Shown here piece by piece: positions 27,471-35,576 of a stretch of 64,000 bases of DNA. The DNA is from Fusobacterium mortiferum ATCC 9817 (GTDB taxonomy: Bacteria > Fusobacteriota > Fusobacteriia > Fusobacteriales > Fusobacteriaceae), in NCBI RefSeq assembly GCF_000158195.2, contig NZ_GL987988.1, positions 547,632 through 611,631 of the forward strand. The letters run 5' to 3'. The notes beneath the pieces are model-generated. The model was not told the DNA's origin. It saw only the letters and a program-made list of their open reading frames with translations, and made no database searches. The first letter of the stretch is position 1. Each line of letters opens with the position of its first letter. The position numbers were made by a program, and so were the translations under genes.

Positions 27471-27761
27471 ATGCCGAGATGTAAAAAACAGAGATGTTGT
27501 CGTATTTTAGAAAATGAAAGAGTGTTTAAACCTATTGGTATTCCTATGGTTGAACTGGAGTCAGTAGAGATAGAAATAGATGAACTAGAAGCAATAAGAC
27601 TTTGTGATTATGAAGGAAAGAGCCAAATAGAAACTGCTGAACTTATGCAGATATCTAGGGGAACTGTTCAAAGAATACTAAACTCTGGAAGGAAAAAAAT
27701 ATTGGATGCTTTGTTACATCAAAAAGCAATAAAATTAAAAAATACAGGAGATGAGAAGTGA
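27471..27761 (+). CDS. DUF134 (UPF0251) helix-turn-helix protein
   Basis: A 96-residue DNA-binding protein of DUF134. MPRCKKQRCCR opens it, followed by FKPIGIPMVELESVEI and IDELEAIRLCDYEG; the helix-turn-helix is in QIETAELMQISRGTVQRIL (about residues 53-71), similar to sigma region 4. It heads the operon, and its stop TGA overlaps the next ATG by one base. Proteins of this family often lie beside NifX/NifB-like genes. It likely regulates this operon through the palindrome at 27436. The extra Cys in the first ten residues could bind a metal or cluster. Confidence 0.9.
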   Translation: MPRCKKQRCCRILENERVFKPIGIPMVELESVEIEIDELEAIRLCDYEGKSQIETAELMQISRGTVQRILNSGRKKILDALLHQKAIKLKNTGDEK

Positions 27762-28141
27762 TGGCAAATGAAATTTTAAGAGTGGGATTTCCAACAAATG
27801 ATGAGGTAACAGTAGAGGAGCATTTTGGACATTGTGAAAAATTTGTAGTATATTCAGTAAAAGAGGGAGAAATAGTAAAGAAAGAGGTATTAGATGCCCC
27901 AGAGCATGCTCCAGGAGTATTTCCAAAATTTATAGCTGAAAATAATATAAATGTAGTAATAACAGGTGGAATGGGACAAAGAGCTATTGACCTAATCAAA
28001 GCTAATGGTGGACAGGTTATATTGGGAGCAAGTGGAGAAATAAAAGAGGTACTAGAGGTATATCTACAAGGAAGTCTATATTCTAAGGGATCTGCTTGTG
28101 CATATCATCACCATGAAGAGGGACATAAGTGTGAACACTAA
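27761..28141 (+). CDS. NifX/NifB C-terminal family protein with His/Cys tail
   Basis: A 126-residue dinitrogenase iron-molybdenum cofactor family protein. The fold is marked by EEHFGHCEKF near 22 and VVITGGMGQRAIDL near 70. The tail is metal-ligand rich: GSACAYHHHEEGHKCEH. The start ATG 27761 overlaps the DUF134 stop. No nitrogenase genes are present, so a role in handling a metal cluster for another enzyme, or in sensing redox, is more likely than nitrogen fixation. It is co-transcribed with a shorter paralogue and two ferredoxin-ATPases. Confidence 0.88.
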   Translation: MANEILRVGFPTNDEVTVEEHFGHCEKFVVYSVKEGEIVKKEVLDAPEHAPGVFPKFIAENNINVVITGGMGQRAIDLIKANGGQVILGASGEIKEVLEVYLQGSLYSKGSACAYHHHEEGHKCEH

Positions 28142-28146
28142 TTATT

Positions 28147-28164
28147 AAGGGAGGAAACTCCCTT
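28147..28164 (+). promoter_or_regulatory. Intercistronic hairpin with GAAA tetraloop
   Basis: AAGGGAG (28147-28153), GAAA, CTCCCTT (28158-28164): a very stable small hairpin between the two NifX-like genes. There is no full T run after it, so it may act as partial terminator or as an mRNA-end stabiliser. Confidence 0.55.
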
Positions 28165-28192
28165 TATATTTTATCAAAATTTGGAGGAGAGT

Positions 28193-28561
28193 ATGAAGAT
28201 AGCGATAGCATTAGAGGAAAATAGATATGATTCAAATGTAGATAGAAGGGTTGGAAGAGCATCATATTTTATTTTGGTAGATTCAGAAACTAATGAGTAT
28301 GAAATAATAGAAAATGAAGCCAAAGATGAAGTTACAGGAGCAGGACTTAAGGTTATAAAAAATCTAGTTAGTTTAGGAGTAGAGGAATTAATAGCTGGAG
28401 AAGTAGGACCAAAGGCTATTGTTTTGATAGAGGAGTTTGATTTACCTGTATATAGATTAGGAGAATTAACAACTGTAAAAGAGGTATTAGAAGCTTATAG
28501 AGAGAAAAAATTAGAAAGATTTGATTTTTCATCTAAACCACAAGGACTTAGAATGGCATAG
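28193..28561 (+). CDS. NifX/NifB-like family protein, second copy
   Basis: A 122-residue paralogue of the previous protein: MKIAIALEENRYDSNVDRRVGRASYF lacks the HFGHC Cys/His loop, but LVSLGVEELIAGEVGPKA keeps the family core. With the ligand loop changed, it is probably a divergent partner rather than a redundant copy. ATG 28193 follows TTGGAGG; an in-frame TTG at 28181 is part of that site. It runs on into the first ATPase gene 9 bp later. Confidence 0.8.
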   Translation: MKIAIALEENRYDSNVDRRVGRASYFILVDSETNEYEIIENEAKDEVTGAGLKVIKNLVSLGVEELIAGEVGPKAIVLIEEFDLPVYRLGELTTVKEVLEAYREKKLERFDFSSKPQGLRMA

Positions 28562-28570
28562 GAGGAAAAT

Positions 28571-29401
28571 ATGAAAATAGCTGTTTTAAGTGGAAAGGGT
28601 GGAACAGGAAAAACTACTGTAAGTACTAGTCTTGCTTTTATAAGTGGGATTCCAATATTAGATATGGATATAGAAGCTCCCAATACTCAACTTTTTTTAA
28701 AGGGGAAAAAATTTAAAGAGAATAAAGTAAAATCTTGCTATCCAGAAGTAGATATGTCTAAATGCAACCTTTGTGGAGAGTGTGGAAAGTTTTGTAGGTT
28801 TAATGCCATAATCCCAGCTAAAAATAGAGTTATTGTTTTTGAAGAGAGTTGTCACGACTGTGGTGGTTGTGAAATAATTTGTAAATTTGGAGCTATTACT
28901 TGGAGAGCTAGAGAAATAGGAAAAATATTTTGTGGAAAAACATATTTTAATTCAAAGATGGAATATGGAAAATTAAACATAGGAGAGATGTCTGGAGTAA
29001 AAATTATAAAACATATGTATAGAGAAAATATAGAGAAAAATTTAATAATAGATTGCCCTCCTGGAACTTCATGTACTACTGTAGCAGCAGTGGAAAAATC
29101 TGATTATGCAATAGTTGTTACAGAGCCATCTCCCTTTGGCTTGAGTGATATGAAATTGGTATTAAAACTTTTGAGAGATTTAAAAATTCCTTTTGGGATA
29201 GTAATAAATAAAGCTGACTCAAAAGAAAATTTAGTAGAAAATTATTATCAAGAGGAAGGTATAGAGATATTAGAAAAGATTCCTTTTGATAGAAAGATAG
29301 CTAAAAATTATTCTGAAGGAAATATTATAGCTGATATTTTACCAGAGTATAGGAAGAGTTTTGAAAAAATTTTAAAGAGGGTGCAAAAGTATGGAGATTA
29401 A
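28571..29401 (+). CDS. MinD/Mrp-type ATPase with inserted 2x[4Fe-4S] ferredoxin domain, copy 1
   Basis: A 276-residue P-loop ATPase (deviant Walker A GKGGTGKTT) with a ferredoxin insertion at about residues 60-115 containing two CxxCxxC-type cluster motifs (CNLCGECGKFC and CHDCGGCEIIC). DCPPGTSC near 157 is the Walker B region. These nucleotide-binding iron-sulfur proteins always come as adjacent pairs with NifX-like genes. They may assemble or transfer clusters; the client is unknown. The start follows AGGAGG, and its end overlaps the next gene by 11 bp. Confidence 0.92.
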   Translation: MKIAVLSGKGGTGKTTVSTSLAFISGIPILDMDIEAPNTQLFLKGKKFKENKVKSCYPEVDMSKCNLCGECGKFCRFNAIIPAKNRVIVFEESCHDCGGCEIICKFGAITWRAREIGKIFCGKTYFNSKMEYGKLNIGEMSGVKIIKHMYRENIEKNLIIDCPPGTSCTTVAAVEKSDYAIVVTEPSPFGLSDMKLVLKLLRDLKIPFGIVINKADSKENLVENYYQEEGIEILEKIPFDRKIAKNYSEGNIIADILPEYRKSFEKILKRVQKYGD

Positions 29402-30233
29402 AGAGATATTAGTGATTTCAGGAAAAGGTGGAACAGGAAAAACTACAATAACTTCTTCAATTATTCCATACTTTGATAGCTTGGTAATAGGGGATTGTGA
29501 TGTAGATGCTCCAAATTTGAAGATACTTTTAAATCCTTCAGAGAAAGAGAAAAATGGATTTTTAGGAATGAAAAAAGCAAAAATAGATAGTGAAAAATGT
29601 ATTCATTGTAATAGATGCTATGAATACTGTAAATTTGAAGCTATGGATAATGTGCAAAAATGTGAAGGGTGTGGAGTGTGTGAATATATCTGTCCAGTAG
29701 GAGCTATTGAGATGATAGAAAATAGAGTTGGAGATATAATGGTAGGGGAAACAGAGTATGGAACAATGGTACATGCTTGTTTGGAACCTGGAGAGGAAAA
29801 TTCTGGAAAACTTGTAGCTGAGGTAAGAAGAAAAGCTAAAAAGATAGCTCAATTAGATGGAAAAGAGTATATAATTTTAGATGGAGCACCTGGAGTAGCT
29901 TGTAATGTAATAAGTTCTTTAACAGGAGTAAAGAGAGTTGTAATAGTAACTGAACCTACACTTTCAGGCTTACATGACTTAGAGAGGGTAGTAAATTTAG
30001 TAGAGAGATTTAGAGTAAAACCATGTTTTGTTATAAATAAATTTGATATCTCTATTGAAATGACAGATAAGATAGAGACTTATTTAAATAATTTAGGTTA
30101 TAAAATATCTATGAAAATTCCATTTGATAAGAAAATATTTAAGGCTATTATGGAAAATAAAATTCCTTCAATAGCAGAGAAAAAATTTTTTGAAGATTTA
30201 GGAATAAGAGAATTAATAGAAGAATTAAAATAA
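29391..30233 (+). CDS. MinD/Mrp-type ATPase with inserted 2x[4Fe-4S] ferredoxin domain, copy 2
   Basis: A 280-residue paralogue of the upstream ATPase with GKGGTGKTT, then CIHCNRCYEYC and CEGCGVCEYICP as two cluster motifs, and DGAPGVACNV as Walker B region. The 11-bp overlap with copy 1 points to tight co-expression and probably a heterodimer. Its ferredoxin domain keeps eight Cys, as does copy 1. A terminator follows at 30241, shared with the convergent adenine deaminase gene. Confidence 0.92.
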   Translation: MEIKEILVISGKGGTGKTTITSSIIPYFDSLVIGDCDVDAPNLKILLNPSEKEKNGFLGMKKAKIDSEKCIHCNRCYEYCKFEAMDNVQKCEGCGVCEYICPVGAIEMIENRVGDIMVGETEYGTMVHACLEPGEENSGKLVAEVRRKAKKIAQLDGKEYIILDGAPGVACNVISSLTGVKRVVIVTEPTLSGLHDLERVVNLVERFRVKPCFVINKFDISIEMTDKIETYLNNLGYKISMKIPFDKKIFKAIMENKIPSIAEKKFFEDLGIRELIEELK

Positions 30234-30240
30234 AAAGATT

Positions 30241-30279
30241 TTGGGGATATTGAAATTTAAAAATTTATAATATCCCCAA
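30241..30279. terminator. Bidirectional terminator between the ATPase operon and ade
   Basis: TTGGGGATAT (30241-30250) pairs with ATATCCCCAA (30270-30279), loop AT-rich. Confidence 0.75.
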
Positions 30280-30294
30280 TTATTAATTAAAAAC

Positions 30295-32049
30295 TTAGAA
30301 TTGTTTAATAATCTCTTGTTTAACTACATCAATTAGTCCCATATCACTAAGCTTTACTTCAGGAATAACTATAAGAGAGAGTGTACTAGGTCTAGTAATA
30401 GGGCTAGCACTTTCTATCCCATAATCCCTTAAAACTTTATTCATATCTACAATATAATTTCCCAACTCATAAGCAGAGTTTTTAGATAACATTCCACCTA
30501 TAGGGAAAGGTAGTTCTTTAACAACTTTTTCATTTTCAACAACTACAATACCACCAGCTATATTTTTTACTCTTTGAGCAGCAACTAAGGCATCAATAGG
30601 TTTTTTATAGATAATAGTTAAGTTATGTGAGTCATGAGAATAAGTAGTTGCAATAGCTCCTCTATTTACATAGAAATTTTCTACTACAGCAATAGCTTTT
30701 GTTTTCTTACCATATCTATTGATAGAGATTGCAAAGTTAAGTTCGTCTCCTTCTAAATCTACATAGCCATCTTTTACATTTACAGTAAAAGTTTTCTTTC
30801 TAGTAACACTTGAAATTTTATTAATATATTCCATTCCTACTATTTCTAATTTTCCATTTTCAATAGGAGCTTTTATCATAAAATCTTCAACTTTTAGTTC
30901 ATCTATATTGATAGTATTTTTATTTTCTAAATCTATATGAGGTTTATTAATTTGAACAAGTAGTTTATTATTTTCTGCTACAAGCTCTCCTTCAAAAAAT
31001 ACCTTTTCAACATTAATATCTTTTAGGTTATCAATTACTAACATATCAGCAAAATAGCTAGGAGCAATAGCACCACGTTTATCTAATCTATATATTTGGG
31101 CAGTATTAAGAGTTACAGCTCTAATTGCTTCAATTGGTTCTAAACCAGCTTTTATAGCAACTCTTACACAGTCATTAATATGTCCCTTTTCTAAAATATC
31201 TTTAGGTTCTCTATCATCGGTACAAAGAGTTAGATTTCTAGGAGATTTAAAACTTTTTATATTTTCAATGATAGATGCTATATTTTTTGAGATAGAACTT
31301 TCTCTAGCATCTACGGTCATACCTTTTCTTATTTTATCAATAGCATGGACTCCATCTCTAGTTTCATGACAAGTATAAGGACCACCACAAAGATATGCAG
31401 AAAGTTCACTACCTTGCAATTCTGGAGAGTGTCCTTGTAAAAACATATTTTTTCTATAAGCTACATCAATTATATCTTCCATTCTTTTATCGTTGTGAAT
31501 TACTCCAATATAATCCATAACTTCTCCAAGTCCTAAGATTCTATCTTTTTCCAAAAGTTTATCTACTAAATCTGCATCAAATTCAGCACCTGTATTTTCA
31601 AGTTTCATAACAGATGGAATACATGATGGCACAAGGAAATACTGATTCATTGGAAGATTTTCAGAAGCTTTAAGCATATAGTTAAGCCCTTCTTCTCCTA
31701 ATGCATTACAAATTTCGTGAGGATCAGCTATAATAGTAGTAGTTCCTTTTGGTATTATAGCTTCAGCAAAATGATATGGAGTAAGATGGCTGCTTTCAAT
31801 ATGTAGATGTGAGTCTATAAATCCAGGTACTAGATATTTTCCTTGAATATCAATAATTTTATCTGCTTTTTTAAAACTATCTTTTTCAACTTCTACAATG
31901 TCAGCAATATATTTTTTATAGATATAGATATTAGCTAAATAGATTTCTCCTGAGAAAACATTTACAAGATTAGCATTTTCTAGTTTTAAAGTGGCATTAC
32001 TATATCCCATAGCGACTTTTATTAGTTCTCTTCTTTCTTCTTTAGTCAT
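30295..32049 (-). CDS. ade: Adenine deaminase
   Basis: A 584-residue amidohydrolase converting adenine to hypoxanthine. Metal ligands are seen in PGFIDSHLHIESS (near 72) and DPHEICNALG, and later in GHSPELQGSEL; CTDDREP near 272 is the family's late acidic site. The C-terminal domain ends with SALIVIPEVKLSDMG-like sequence typical of bacterial Ade. Length is normal. The start ATG 32049 follows AAGGGGGG. It is transcribed alone, serving purine salvage. No purine riboswitch structure was recognised in front of it. Confidence 0.95.
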   Translation of the reverse strand: MTKEERRELIKVAMGYSNATLKLENANLVNVFSGEIYLANIYIYKKYIADIVEVEKDSFKKADKIIDIQGKYLVPGFIDSHLHIESSHLTPYHFAEAIIPKGTTTIIADPHEICNALGEEGLNYMLKASENLPMNQYFLVPSCIPSVMKLENTGAEFDADLVDKLLEKDRILGLGEVMDYIGVIHNDKRMEDIIDVAYRKNMFLQGHSPELQGSELSAYLCGGPYTCHETRDGVHAIDKIRKGMTVDARESSISKNIASIIENIKSFKSPRNLTLCTDDREPKDILEKGHINDCVRVAIKAGLEPIEAIRAVTLNTAQIYRLDKRGAIAPSYFADMLVIDNLKDINVEKVFFEGELVAENNKLLVQINKPHIDLENKNTINIDELKVEDFMIKAPIENGKLEIVGMEYINKISSVTRKKTFTVNVKDGYVDLEGDELNFAISINRYGKKTKAIAVVENFYVNRGAIATTYSHDSHNLTIIYKKPIDALVAAQRVKNIAGGIVVVENEKVVKELPFPIGGMLSKNSAYELGNYIVDMNKVLRDYGIESASPITRPSTLSLIVIPEVKLSDMGLIDVVKQEIIKQF

Positions 32050-32117
32050 AATTTTCCCCCCTTAATTTAAGTTTGTTTATATACAAATATTATAACATAT
32101 TTAAAACGTAAGATACA

Positions 32118-32150
32118 AAATAAAAAGTAGAGAGTATTCACTCTCTACTA
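32118..32150 (-). terminator. Terminator of the Spy/CpxP-like and two-component operon
   Basis: AGTAGAGAGT (32126-32135) and ACTCTCTACT (32140-32149) form a hairpin; reading on the minus strand it is followed by TTTTTATTTT. Confidence 0.85.
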
Positions 32151-32157
32151 TAAAAAA

Positions 32158-32511
32158 TTAGTTGTTTATTGGAGTAGTAGATGTTTGAGTATTAAATCTA
32201 GCTTCAAATCTTTCTCTCATAGTACAAGTTCTATTTTTAGCTTCTTGTGTAGCTATTTCGATATTTAACTTTTCTATTTTATTCCAATCAGGTTTTTCAT
32301 TTAATAATTCTTTTCTAACCTCAAGTCTTTTTTCTTCGATTAATATTCTAGCTCTTTCAAGTTCAGGATTTACCCTATAGTTATTATTTTTCATTTTCAT
32401 CATATGTGGTGGTACAGGTGGAGTAGGTTCATTTTGAAAATCATGCATTTTAGCAAAACCAGTTGAGCTAATAGCTAAAATCATTAATGTTCCAATAAAT
32501 ATTTTTTTCAT
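32158..32511 (-). CDS. Small exported Spy/CpxP-like protein
   Basis: A 117-residue protein with a signal peptide (MKKIFIGTLMILAISSTGFA, cleavage after Ala20 likely), then a Pro/Met/Asn-rich stretch and a charged helical region (NPELERARILIEEKRLEVRKELL). This arrangement resembles Spy/CpxP/ZraP periplasmic proteins that damp a two-component envelope-stress system, but the LTxxQ motifs are not clear. It follows the kinase gene on the same strand, which supports the CpxP-like idea. ATG 32511 is preferred over GTG 32520, which overlaps the ribosome site. Confidence 0.65.
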   Translation of the reverse strand: MKKIFIGTLMILAISSTGFAKMHDFQNEPTPPVPPHMMKMKNNNYRVNPELERARILIEEKRLEVRKELLNEKPDWNKIEKLNIEIATQEAKNRTCTMRERFEARFNTQTSTTPINN

Positions 32512-32570
32512 ATATATCACTTCCTAATTTTATCTTTTCTTTGATTAAATTATAGAGGGAAATTATGTCC

Positions 32571-33900
32571 TCAATATGTCAAAATGAATTTGAAATATTT
32601 TTTTTCTATTTTGATAGAATAGCTAATAGAATGTAAATCTAAAATTCTTTTGATAAGTGATAATCCTAAACCACTTCCTTCAATATTTAATTCATTAGCA
32701 GATGTTCCTCTATAAAATGGTTGAAAAAGGTTATCAATATTTTCTTTTTCTGTTAAGTACATAGGATTTTCAAAAATTATATTATTATCCTCTTGGTAGA
32801 TATTTATAATAGAATTCTCAGGGGAATATTTTAAAGCATTATTAACAAGATTATCTAAAACAACTTTAAAAAGTTTATTATTAACAAAAATATTTAAATT
32901 CTTGATTTTGATATCCCATTCAATATCTTTTTTTAGCTCTAAAAATTCAAATTTTTCAATACTTTCGTTTAATAAATTTAAAAAGCTACACTCCTCTTTA
33001 TCTAATTTTTTTTCTTAAAGATGAAAGTTTAGAAATGAGAAGTAAGTCGTTAACTAAGGATGTCATCTCTCTACTTTCCTTTAGCAAGACTCTATAGTAA
33101 TCTTTTTTTATTTTTTCATCAGTAATAGTTCCATTGAGTAATGCTTGTACATGAGTATTTATAACTGTGATTGGAGTTTTTAATTCATGGGATGCATTAG
33201 AAACAAAACTGTTTAGATTATCAATAGAGGAGGAAATACTTTTAGACATAATATTTATATTTTTTCCTAGCTCGTTTAATTCGTCAGTAGTATTAATATT
33301 TACATCTTCAGAAAAATCTAAATTGGTAATTTGTTTAGCCACTCTATTTAACTCAAAAATATTTTTAGTAATTTTTTTAGCAAAAAATCTGCACAGAAAA
33401 ATACTTAAAATCATCGTTAGAAAAAATGTTATTAAATGTAATGAATATACCTCATGTCTATGACTACTCATAACAGATAGAGAGGTTGTAACAAAAAGTA
33501 GCTCTCCATTAGGGAGTTCTTCTTTATAAACAAGCAACATTATATTAGAAAAAGGTAATTTTTTTATATGAAATCCATCTTCAAGTTGAGTAAAGTATTT
33601 ATCTTCATAGTTATAATAGGTATCATCTTTATCATAGATATCAGTGTCATTTTCTGAGAGAATATACAGATTAATACCCTCTTTGTTTTTTAGTTCAGAA
33701 GCATAATCTTTAAAAATATATTCATCTATTGAAAGCTTTTTAGCGTTATTTACAATTTCTAATATCTCACTTTTTTTTCTATCAATATAGAAAGAATCAG
33801 CTAAGAAAGTACTGAAAAGATAGCTTACTGTAACAGTGAAAATAATTAAAAATATAGAGAAAATAAATATTTTTTGAAAAAGATTAATTTTTATTTTCAT
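32571..33900 (-). pseudogene. Sensor histidine kinase, frameshifted at an A8 tract
   Basis: The kinase runs from ATG 33900: a membrane segment at 10-30, a sensor region, a second segment near 150-170, HAMP, and the H box SHELKTPITVINTHVQALL. At 33006-33013 a run of eight A on the coding strand shifts the frame and gives an early stop after LSSLRKKIR. With A7 the frame continues as LDKEECSFLNLLNESIEKF..., with the N box LVNNALKYSPE and G2 box GSGLGLSLIKRI. The restored protein is about 442 residues. Its start overlaps the response regulator by 17 bp. Without slippage the protein lacks the ATPase domain and would be inactive. Confidence 0.85.
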
Positions 33901-34549
33901 CAAAACTATACCCCATTCCTCTTATTGTTTTAAGTAAGAAACTATAATCTCCTAGTTTTTTACGTATTCTTTTGACTAGAGTATCCACTACTCTATCATC
34001 TCCTTCAAAATCAAATCCCCAAATTTCGTTTAAAAGGTAATCTCTTGAAAATATGATTCCTTTATTTTTTATCATATATTCTAAAAATTGTATCTCTCTT
34101 CTAGTAAGCTCGCTATTTTCTCCATTGATAGTAATCTCACCCTTTTTTATATCAAAAGAAAAATTTTCAAACTTGTAGATATTATTATCATCTAACTTTA
34201 AAAGTTTTTTTACTTTTAGTAATAAAATTTTAAGGTTAAAAGGTTTAGTAATATAATCATCAGCTCCAATACTTAAACCATTGTATTCATCACTGTCAGA
34301 ATCCCTAGCTGTCATCATAATTATTGGGATATTAGAAGTTTCACGTATCTCTTTGCATACTTCCCAACCTAATTTTTTAGGTAGATTTATATCAAGTAGT
34401 ATTAAATCAGGTTTTTCATTATAAAATTTATCTACACCATTCTCACCATCAAATGCTTTAATTATTTCAAATCCCTCTTGTGAAAAAGTATCTTCAAGAA
34501 CTTGAGCAAGAGGTTTTTCATCTTCTATAATTAAAATTTTTCTCTTCAT
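33884..34549 (-). CDS. OmpR/PhoB-family response regulator
   Basis: A 221-residue response regulator. The receiver domain has the acidic pair in IEDEKP, the phospho-Asp in LILLDINLPKK (about 52), Thr in MMTARD and Lys in YITKPFN. The C-terminal winged helix has the OmpR ending VVDTLVKRIRKKLGDYSFLLKTIRGMGYSF. The start ATG 34549 has only a weak ribosome site. Its end overlaps the kinase start by 17 bp. With the kinase and the small exported protein downstream it forms a CpxRA/CpxP-like envelope unit by arrangement; the stimulus is unknown. Confidence 0.93.
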   Translation of the reverse strand: MKRKILIIEDEKPLAQVLEDTFSQEGFEIIKAFDGENGVDKFYNEKPDLILLDINLPKKLGWEVCKEIRETSNIPIIMMTARDSDSDEYNGLSIGADDYITKPFNLKILLLKVKKLLKLDDNNIYKFENFSFDIKKGEITINGENSELTRREIQFLEYMIKNKGIIFSRDYLLNEIWGFDFEGDDRVVDTLVKRIRKKLGDYSFLLKTIRGMGYSFDENKN

Positions 34550-34691
34550 ATTTTAATCACATCCGTTAATAAAAGTTTATAGTTAATATTATAACATAAA
34601 ATTTCTTTAAGATATATATGTTTTAAAATAGATTATTAAAAACAATAAAAAAACTTTTTTAAAAAAAATAAATCATAATAAATAAAAAATA

Positions 34692-34720
34692 TTGACAATT
34701 GTGAGAAAATGTTGTATTCT
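34692..34720 (+). promoter_or_regulatory. Promoter of the DeoR-regulated operon
   Basis: TTGACA (34692-34697), 17-bp spacer, TATTCT (34715-34720). Because of it, the upstream parts of the long open frame starting at 34692 cannot be coding. Confidence 0.8.
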
Positions 34721-34778
34721 TATGTTAGTAAATGTTGATAAATGTGATAAAATGTTGAAAGATGTGGTTAAGATGTTA
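34709..34778. promoter_or_regulatory. Seven helically phased ATGT repeats in the DeoR operon control region
   Basis: ATGT(T/G)(G/A)-type hexamers occur at 34709, 34722, 34732, 34742, 34752, 34762 and 34773, with steps of 13, 10, 10, 10, 10 and 11 bp. They run from inside the promoter spacer to the start codon of the DeoR gene. DeoR-family repressors commonly bind repeated sites, so this is likely the operator array. Confidence 0.6.
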
Positions 34779-35549
34779 GCAGAAGGAAGATTAAAAGAAA
34801 TAGAAAGAATTTTAAATGAAAAAGGCAGTGTAATCATAAGTAATTTAAGTAAAATATTTAAGGTTTCAGAAGAGACAATAAGAAGAGATTTAGAAAAATT
34901 AGAAAAGAAGAATATTTTAAAAAGAGTAAGAGGAGGAGCGTATTTATTATCTGATAATGATAAACAAGTTCCACTAGAAATAAGAGAACAAATTTTTTTA
35001 GAAGAAAAACATGAGATAGCTCAAGAATGTGTAAACCATATAGAAGATGGGGAAACGCTTATGATAGATAGCAGTACAACAGCTATATGTGTAGCACAGG
35101 AAATAGAAAAAAAGGGATTGAAGTTGAAAGTTATAACTAATTCAATAAAAGTGGTAGAAATTTTTGAAAATTCTAAATGGGTTGATGTTGTTTGTATAGG
35201 AGGTGTTTTAAGAAAAAGGACAAAATCTTTTGTTGGAAACAAAGCGGTTGAACAATTGAAGGACTTGAGGGCTACAAAAGCACTAATAAGCTGTACAGCT
35301 ATAGATAAAGTTTTTGGAATAACAGATGATAGTGAAAGAGAAGCAGAAATAAGAAAAATAATGATAAAAAATTCATTAAAAGTATTTTTACTTGCTGATA
35401 GAACAAAATTTGATAATTTAGAAGCTCATTTGATATCAGAACTGGAAAATATTGATGTAGTTATTACTGATAAAAAGATATCAGAAGAATGGCAAAAAAA
35501 AGCAAAAGAAAATAAAGTTGAAATAATTTATACTCATATAGAAAATTGA
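34773..35549 (+). CDS. DeoR-family transcriptional regulator
   Basis: A 258-residue regulator with an N-terminal HTH (VIISNLSKIFKVSEETIRRD, residues about 20-40) and a C-terminal DeoRC sensor domain (DSSTTAICVAQEI, VITNSIKVVEIF, CIGG) related to sugar-phosphate isomerases. An open frame extends back to 34692, but that is inside the promoter, so translation starts later; MLAEGRLKEIERIL from 34773 is the normal DeoR start, with 34752 as alternative. It is the first gene of the operon and probably senses the sugar phosphate made by MtnK or MtnA. Confidence 0.9.
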   Translation: MLAEGRLKEIERILNEKGSVIISNLSKIFKVSEETIRRDLEKLEKKNILKRVRGGAYLLSDNDKQVPLEIREQIFLEEKHEIAQECVNHIEDGETLMIDSSTTAICVAQEIEKKGLKLKVITNSIKVVEIFENSKWVDVVCIGGVLRKRTKSFVGNKAVEQLKDLRATKALISCTAIDKVFGITDDSEREAEIRKIMIKNSLKVFLLADRTKFDNLEAHLISELENIDVVITDKKISEEWQKKAKENKVEIIYTHIEN

Positions 35550-35576
35550 TAATATTATAGATAATTAGGAGGGAAA

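Noticed and set aside
32050-32120. Possible purine riboswitch before adenine deaminase
   Set aside because: The sequence is AT-rich without the required paired elements.
34692-34772. N-terminal extension of the DeoR protein
   Set aside because: The extended frame starts inside the -35 box and crosses the -10; the repeats there are explained as operator DNA.
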